From positions 2,004,946 through 2,068,945 of the forward strand of contig JAKVOM010000001.1 in assembly GCA_022482815.1 (NCBI GenBank): a DNA stretch of 64,000 nucleotides. The letters run 5' to 3'. Below the pieces are notes generated by a model that saw only the letters and a list, made by a program, of their open reading frames with translations, made no database searches and was not told the origin of the DNA. Below are positions 61,140 to 64,000 of the stretch, in pieces; position 1 is the stretch's first letter, and each line of letters opens with the position of its first letter. The DNA comes from Acidaminococcus sp. GTDB taxonomy: Bacteria > Bacillota > Negativicutes > Acidaminococcales > Acidaminococcaceae. Both the position numbers and the translations under genes were made by a program.

Positions 61140-63037
61140 TTCTGAGCACCTTCCTGAGAGGTGAACGGTACTTCCGGAGTTCCTTTGGAGGCATCTACGC
61201 CGAGGGCGCGGAGGATACCGAAGAAGACTTCCGTATTATCCATTACACCGTGGAAGTATTCAGATCCAGGACCTTGTGCCATCAGGACTACATCGTCGGC
61301 AGAATGGCATTCCTGGGTTTCGCCGGTGGTCGTAGGAATATCGCCTTCGACAAGGCGGGCACCCTGCGGAGCACGCTTCGGGTTAGCGGTCACTTTACCT
61401 TTGGCGTCCACCGTAGCAGGTACGGTCGGTTCCTGCTGGAAGCGGTAGTTTTCGTAGTGGTCAGGTGCATTTGCGTACTGTACAGCCAGCGTTACATCAG
61501 GATCCGGATTATCCGGGAATCCATCGTGGTTGGCATCGACGAAGGTCGGCCACTTGGCATCGCCGTAGACACGGACAGCTTCACGGCCAACTTTGCCGTT
61601 TTCTTCTTTATAAGTACCGGAAATGCTGACACCGTGAGCATGGTCAGCAACGACGATAATCAGGGTGTCATCATTATGCTTCTTTGCATAATCCTGAGCC
61701 CATTCAATCGTCTTATCGAATTCGATGGTATCGTACGTAGCACGCTGCCAATCCATCGTATGCAGCTGCTTATCGATAGAACCGCCTTCACTCATGAGGA
61801 AGAAACCGTTCGGGTTCTTTTCCAGGACGGATACAGCCTTTTTGGTCATGTCGAGCAGGCCGGGCTGATCCATGAAGCCCTTCAGAACCTTCTTGTTCTT
61901 CGGAAGGAATTCACGATCCATGTATACGTTCATATGGCTCATCGTAAAGAGGCCGAGAATCGGCTTGTCACTGTCAAGTGCGTTCAGTTCGGCTTTGGTA
62001 CCGGCAAATTGATACCCTTTTTCCTTGAATTCGTTGATGAGGTTGCGGTTATCCTTACGCTTGGAACCAGGCGTGGAGAGCGGCAGGAAGAACTGGGCAC
62101 CGCCGCCCATGACAACTTTCGGCGGATTGTTGCGGTTCAGGTATTCACTGGCAATGTAGTTCTGCTCACCGCGGCGGCGCGTATGGCTCATGACGGCAGC
62201 CGGCGTAGCGTCGGTGATGGCAGCAGTGGAAACCATACCATAGGACATCTTCTTACTGCGGGACAGGATTTCTGCCACCGTTTCGACTTTCGGGTCGTCA
62301 AGAGGCGTCTTGGTCTTATTTTCATATACACCCATGGCGTTTACGACGGATTTGTTACCAGTCATATAAGCGGACATACTGTTGGCCGAGTCGGTTACGA
62401 GGGAATCATAGCCGGAAGTTGTGATGAGAGCCATGTTTGGCATCTTTTCCATGGCAAGCAGGTCATTAAATTTGCCGTCGGACAGGCCTTTCGAAAGGAT
62501 ACGGCCCAGTTCCTTGGCCTGCATACTCATGCCGTCACCGATGAAGAGAATGACGTTCTTTGCTTTTCTTTTGGCTGCTTCTTTCACGACAGTGTAGTTG
62601 GCTCTCTTGGAAAGATTGCCGATTACGCCGCTGGCCGTGGCAGAAACTGCTTCAGAACCGGGTTTGGAGAAGGTGACATTATTGATACGGTAGGAGATAT
62701 GCGTACCGTAGTTTGTGATTGTCGCTTTCTTTCCAAAAACATCTTCGGCATCTTTACCATTGATGGTTACTTTTTGGTTCGTGCTGCCGGTCGGGAATTC
62801 CACTTCGAAATCGAAGCGCTGGCCAGCCCACAGTTTAGCGCGGTTTATTGGAAGAATTGTGATGGAATCTTCAGTGACCACACTGCCTCTGGCGTTGTTG
62901 TGAAATTCAGCCTGCTGGGAAATCGCTGTCGGTGCGGCAGCGGGAGCGGCGGCCTGGGCCAGGGAGCCAAAGCTCATGGAAAGAGCTCCGACCAGGGAAA
63001 GTTGTACAAACACTTTGAGACGACGGTTTACGTTCAT
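61136..63037 (-). CDS. Exported alkaline phosphatase (PhoA-type)
   Basis: A 633-residue exported enzyme. The signal peptide ends near LAQAA (~30); ~35-150 is an extra N-terminal beta-domain. The alkaline phosphatase core follows with NVILFIGDGMSMQ, nucleophile Ser in VTDSANSMSAYMTG, and metal ligands in DATPAAVMSHTRRRG, MSEGGSIDKQLHTMDW and VVADHAHGVSISGTY. It hydrolyses phosphomonoesters with two zinc ions and one magnesium. GTAGGAGG precedes the ATG. It heads a four-gene operon with a DUF3299-like protein and an ABC transporter, and an 11/20-bp spaced GTAAA array lies upstream, consistent with phosphate-starvation control. Confidence 0.92.
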   Translation of the reverse strand: MNVNRRLKVFVQLSLVGALSMSFGSLAQAAAPAAAPTAISQQAEFHNNARGSVVTEDSITILPINRAKLWAGQRFDFEVEFPTGSTNQKVTINGKDAEDVFGKKATITNYGTHISYRINNVTFSKPGSEAVSATASGVIGNLSKRANYTVVKEAAKRKAKNVILFIGDGMSMQAKELGRILSKGLSDGKFNDLLAMEKMPNMALITTSGYDSLVTDSANSMSAYMTGNKSVVNAMGVYENKTKTPLDDPKVETVAEILSRSKKMSYGMVSTAAITDATPAAVMSHTRRRGEQNYIASEYLNRNNPPKVVMGGGAQFFLPLSTPGSKRKDNRNLINEFKEKGYQFAGTKAELNALDSDKPILGLFTMSHMNVYMDREFLPKNKKVLKGFMDQPGLLDMTKKAVSVLEKNPNGFFLMSEGGSIDKQLHTMDWQRATYDTIEFDKTIEWAQDYAKKHNDDTLIIVVADHAHGVSISGTYKEENGKVGREAVRVYGDAKWPTFVDANHDGFPDNPDPDVTLAVQYANAPDHYENYRFQQEPTVPATVDAKGKVTANPKRAPQGARLVEGDIPTTTGETQECHSADDVVLMAQGPGSEYFHGVMDNTEVFFGILRALGVDASKGTPEVPFTSQEGAQK

Positions 63038-63360
63038 AGATTTGCCTCCTACCTTTTGGTTAAGTTCGGAAAAACTTCGTAAAATTAAAGTTTTTCGGGT
63101 ACATCTTAAGACACGGGTAGTGTACCATGGGTAGTTGGTAAATCCTGAAAAAACGGCGTAAAAACGAAGTAAAAGATTTTTACATAGTGTAAAAAGAAGG
63201 TAAAGGGTCTGTCCTTCGGCTGCTATGCTGCGTGTACCTGCCAGCTTTGGTACTGTGACAACAGTTCAATCTATCCATTTCTTTCCTATCTATGGTAAGA
63301 TACGTATTATATGATTCTGAATATTAGTAAAAAAGTTTTTGAAGTCGAGGAGGAATTTAC
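63038..63360. other. Divergent gap between phosphatase operon and nudC
   Basis: No gene. Contains the Pho-box-like array (listed separately). AGGAGG lies just before nudC. Confidence 0.5.
63138..63204 (-). promoter_or_regulatory. Pho-box-like direct repeat array
   Basis: GTAAA (minus strand TTTAC) begins at 63138, 63158, 63169, 63189 and 63200, i.e. at 20, 11, 20 and 11 bp. The 11-bp direct repeat of a TTTACA-like unit is how PhoB/PhoP response regulators bind. TACACT (minus strand, 63123-63118) would be the -10 of the phosphatase operon. Confidence 0.6.
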
Positions 63361-64000
63361 ATGATCCAGGACATTGGTTCCGGTCTTTTTCATAATGAGT
63401 TTGGGCATCCTGAGCCGCAGGCTGACGATTGGGTCTTTTCCTTTGAAAATCGGACGGTACTTCTGCGTGAGGGTGCAAAGGGGATTGAAGTGCCCCTCGT
63501 ACGTGAGCTGCCGGTGGATAAGCAAAACACTGCCAGTCTCCAATTTTTGTTCCGCGTAAACAGGAAAGCTTGTTATCTCTGGTATGAAAAAGAGCCGCTT
63601 ATGGTAACTTCTTATTCTTACGAAAAGCTGCGTCTTTTACGCAGTGCCCATCCGCAGGATGTCTGTTTTGCCGGTGAAACGGCATTCCAGCTTTATGGCT
63701 GGTACCGGGATAATCAATTTTGCGGCCGCTGCGGTAAGCCTATGCACCCGGATAAGGTGGAACGGGCCATGAAATGTGATGCCTGCGGTCATATTGTCTA
63801 TCCCAAGATTATGCCGGCCGTTATTGTCGGTGTACTCTGGAACGATAAAATCCTGACAACCCGGTATGCAGGGCGGGAATTCAAGGGACGGGCCCTGATT
63901 GCCGGATTCTGCGAAATTGGGGAAACCGGGGAAGATACGGTCAGACGTGAGGTCATGGAAGAAGTGGGACTTCGCGTCAAGAATATTCGTTATTTTGCCT
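63361..64000 (+). CDS. nudC: NADH pyrophosphatase NudC (3' end beyond window)
   Basis: The first 213 residues of a NudC-type Nudix hydrolase; the frame is open to the window edge. The N-terminal domain (~1-115) is followed by a zinc ribbon (FCGRCGKPM and MKCDACGHI, ~120-145). The Nudix box GFCEIGETGEDTVRREVMEE then VG fits GX5EX7REUXEEXGU. The enzyme splits NADH to NMNH and AMP and can remove NAD caps from RNA. The diagnostic SQPWPFPxS motif would lie past the window end, so the assignment rests on domain order. GAGGAGG precedes the ATG. Confidence 0.9.
   Translation, partial: MIQDIGSGLFHNEFGHPEPQADDWVFSFENRTVLLREGAKGIEVPLVRELPVDKQNTASLQFLFRVNRKACYLWYEKEPLMVTSYSYEKLRLLRSAHPQDVCFAGETAFQLYGWYRDNQFCGRCGKPMHPDKVERAMKCDACGHIVYPKIMPAVIVGVLWNDKILTTRYAGREFKGRALIAGFCEIGETGEDTVRREVMEEVGLRVKNIRYFA

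Noticed and set aside
61250-63082. 610-codon open frame on the plus strand opposite the alkaline phosphatase
   Set aside because: Antisense shadow of a clearly coding gene; no ribosome site, and the product shows no recognisable domain.

Overview
The window looks like chromosome from a diderm Firmicute of the class Negativicutes (Acidaminococcaceae or Veillonellaceae type; Acidaminococcus-like is my best guess, made without a database search). Firmicute traits are strong AAGGAGG ribosome binding sites, an S-box (SAM-I) riboswitch with an intrinsic terminator, XRE-cupin and Fur-type regulators. Outer-membrane traits are an autotransporter with a C-terminal beta-barrel, a TolC-type efflux protein and a HlyD adaptor. 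No rRNA, tRNA or CRISPR array was recognised.

Layout. 1-6.3 kb: end of an iron-type ABC permease, an AT-rich wHTH-SF1 helicase-nuclease (candidate single-gene defence or mobile cargo), and an NSS sodium symporter. 6.3-12.4 kb: autotransporter, exported M48 protease, AbrB-type membrane protein. 12.5-15.9 kb: S-box riboswitch, then metQ, an FAD-linked 2-hydroxyacid dehydrogenase and a second metQ, so the dehydrogenase is probably tied to methionine supply. 16.2-21.7 kb: macrodomain-HTH protein, broken LysR gene, vWA protein and two exported esterases. 21.9-23.4 kb: a complete ISL3-family element with 8-bp target duplication, inserted in the predicted promoter of a Fur-family gene. 24-26.5 kb: XRE-cupin regulator with tandem operators, threonine aldolase and a PC4-like protein. 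26.5-33.1 kb: five-gene tripartite ABC efflux operon (TolC, HlyD, dual ATPase, two ABC-2 permeases) behind a MerR-style promoter. 33.4-36.5 kb: DUF362 lipoprotein, PF03773 permease and ferredoxin-tailed aldo-keto reductase.

36.5-38.3 kb and 55.8-57.5 kb: two apparently identical 1753-bp IS3-family (IS150-like) copies, each with a 3-bp target duplication and a programmed -1 frameshift site; the second copy splits a MATE efflux gene. 38.4-46.2 kb: peptidase C26 and AGCS symporter, a MerR-zinc ribbon-methyltransferase fusion, acetolactate synthase with a LysR gene, and an AraC regulator. 46.3-54.2 kb: eight-gene minus-strand operon (two cyclophilin-like lipoproteins, one fused to flavodoxin; SDR; Fe-ADH; a small protein; iron-sulfur flavoprotein; two exported hydrolases) divergent from a LysR gene. 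58.8-63 kb: alkaline phosphatase, DUF3299-like protein, LolD-type ATPase and FtsX/MacB-type permease, behind a regularly spaced Pho-box-like array. 63.4 kb to end: nudC, cut by the window edge.

Two background patterns run through the intergenic DNA. One is a family of look-alike terminator hairpins with a GGCTGTGAA...TTCACAGCC core at the ends of many genes. The other is a mosaic of short degenerate repeat modules, one of which received an IS copy and another of which borders the truncated LysR gene.
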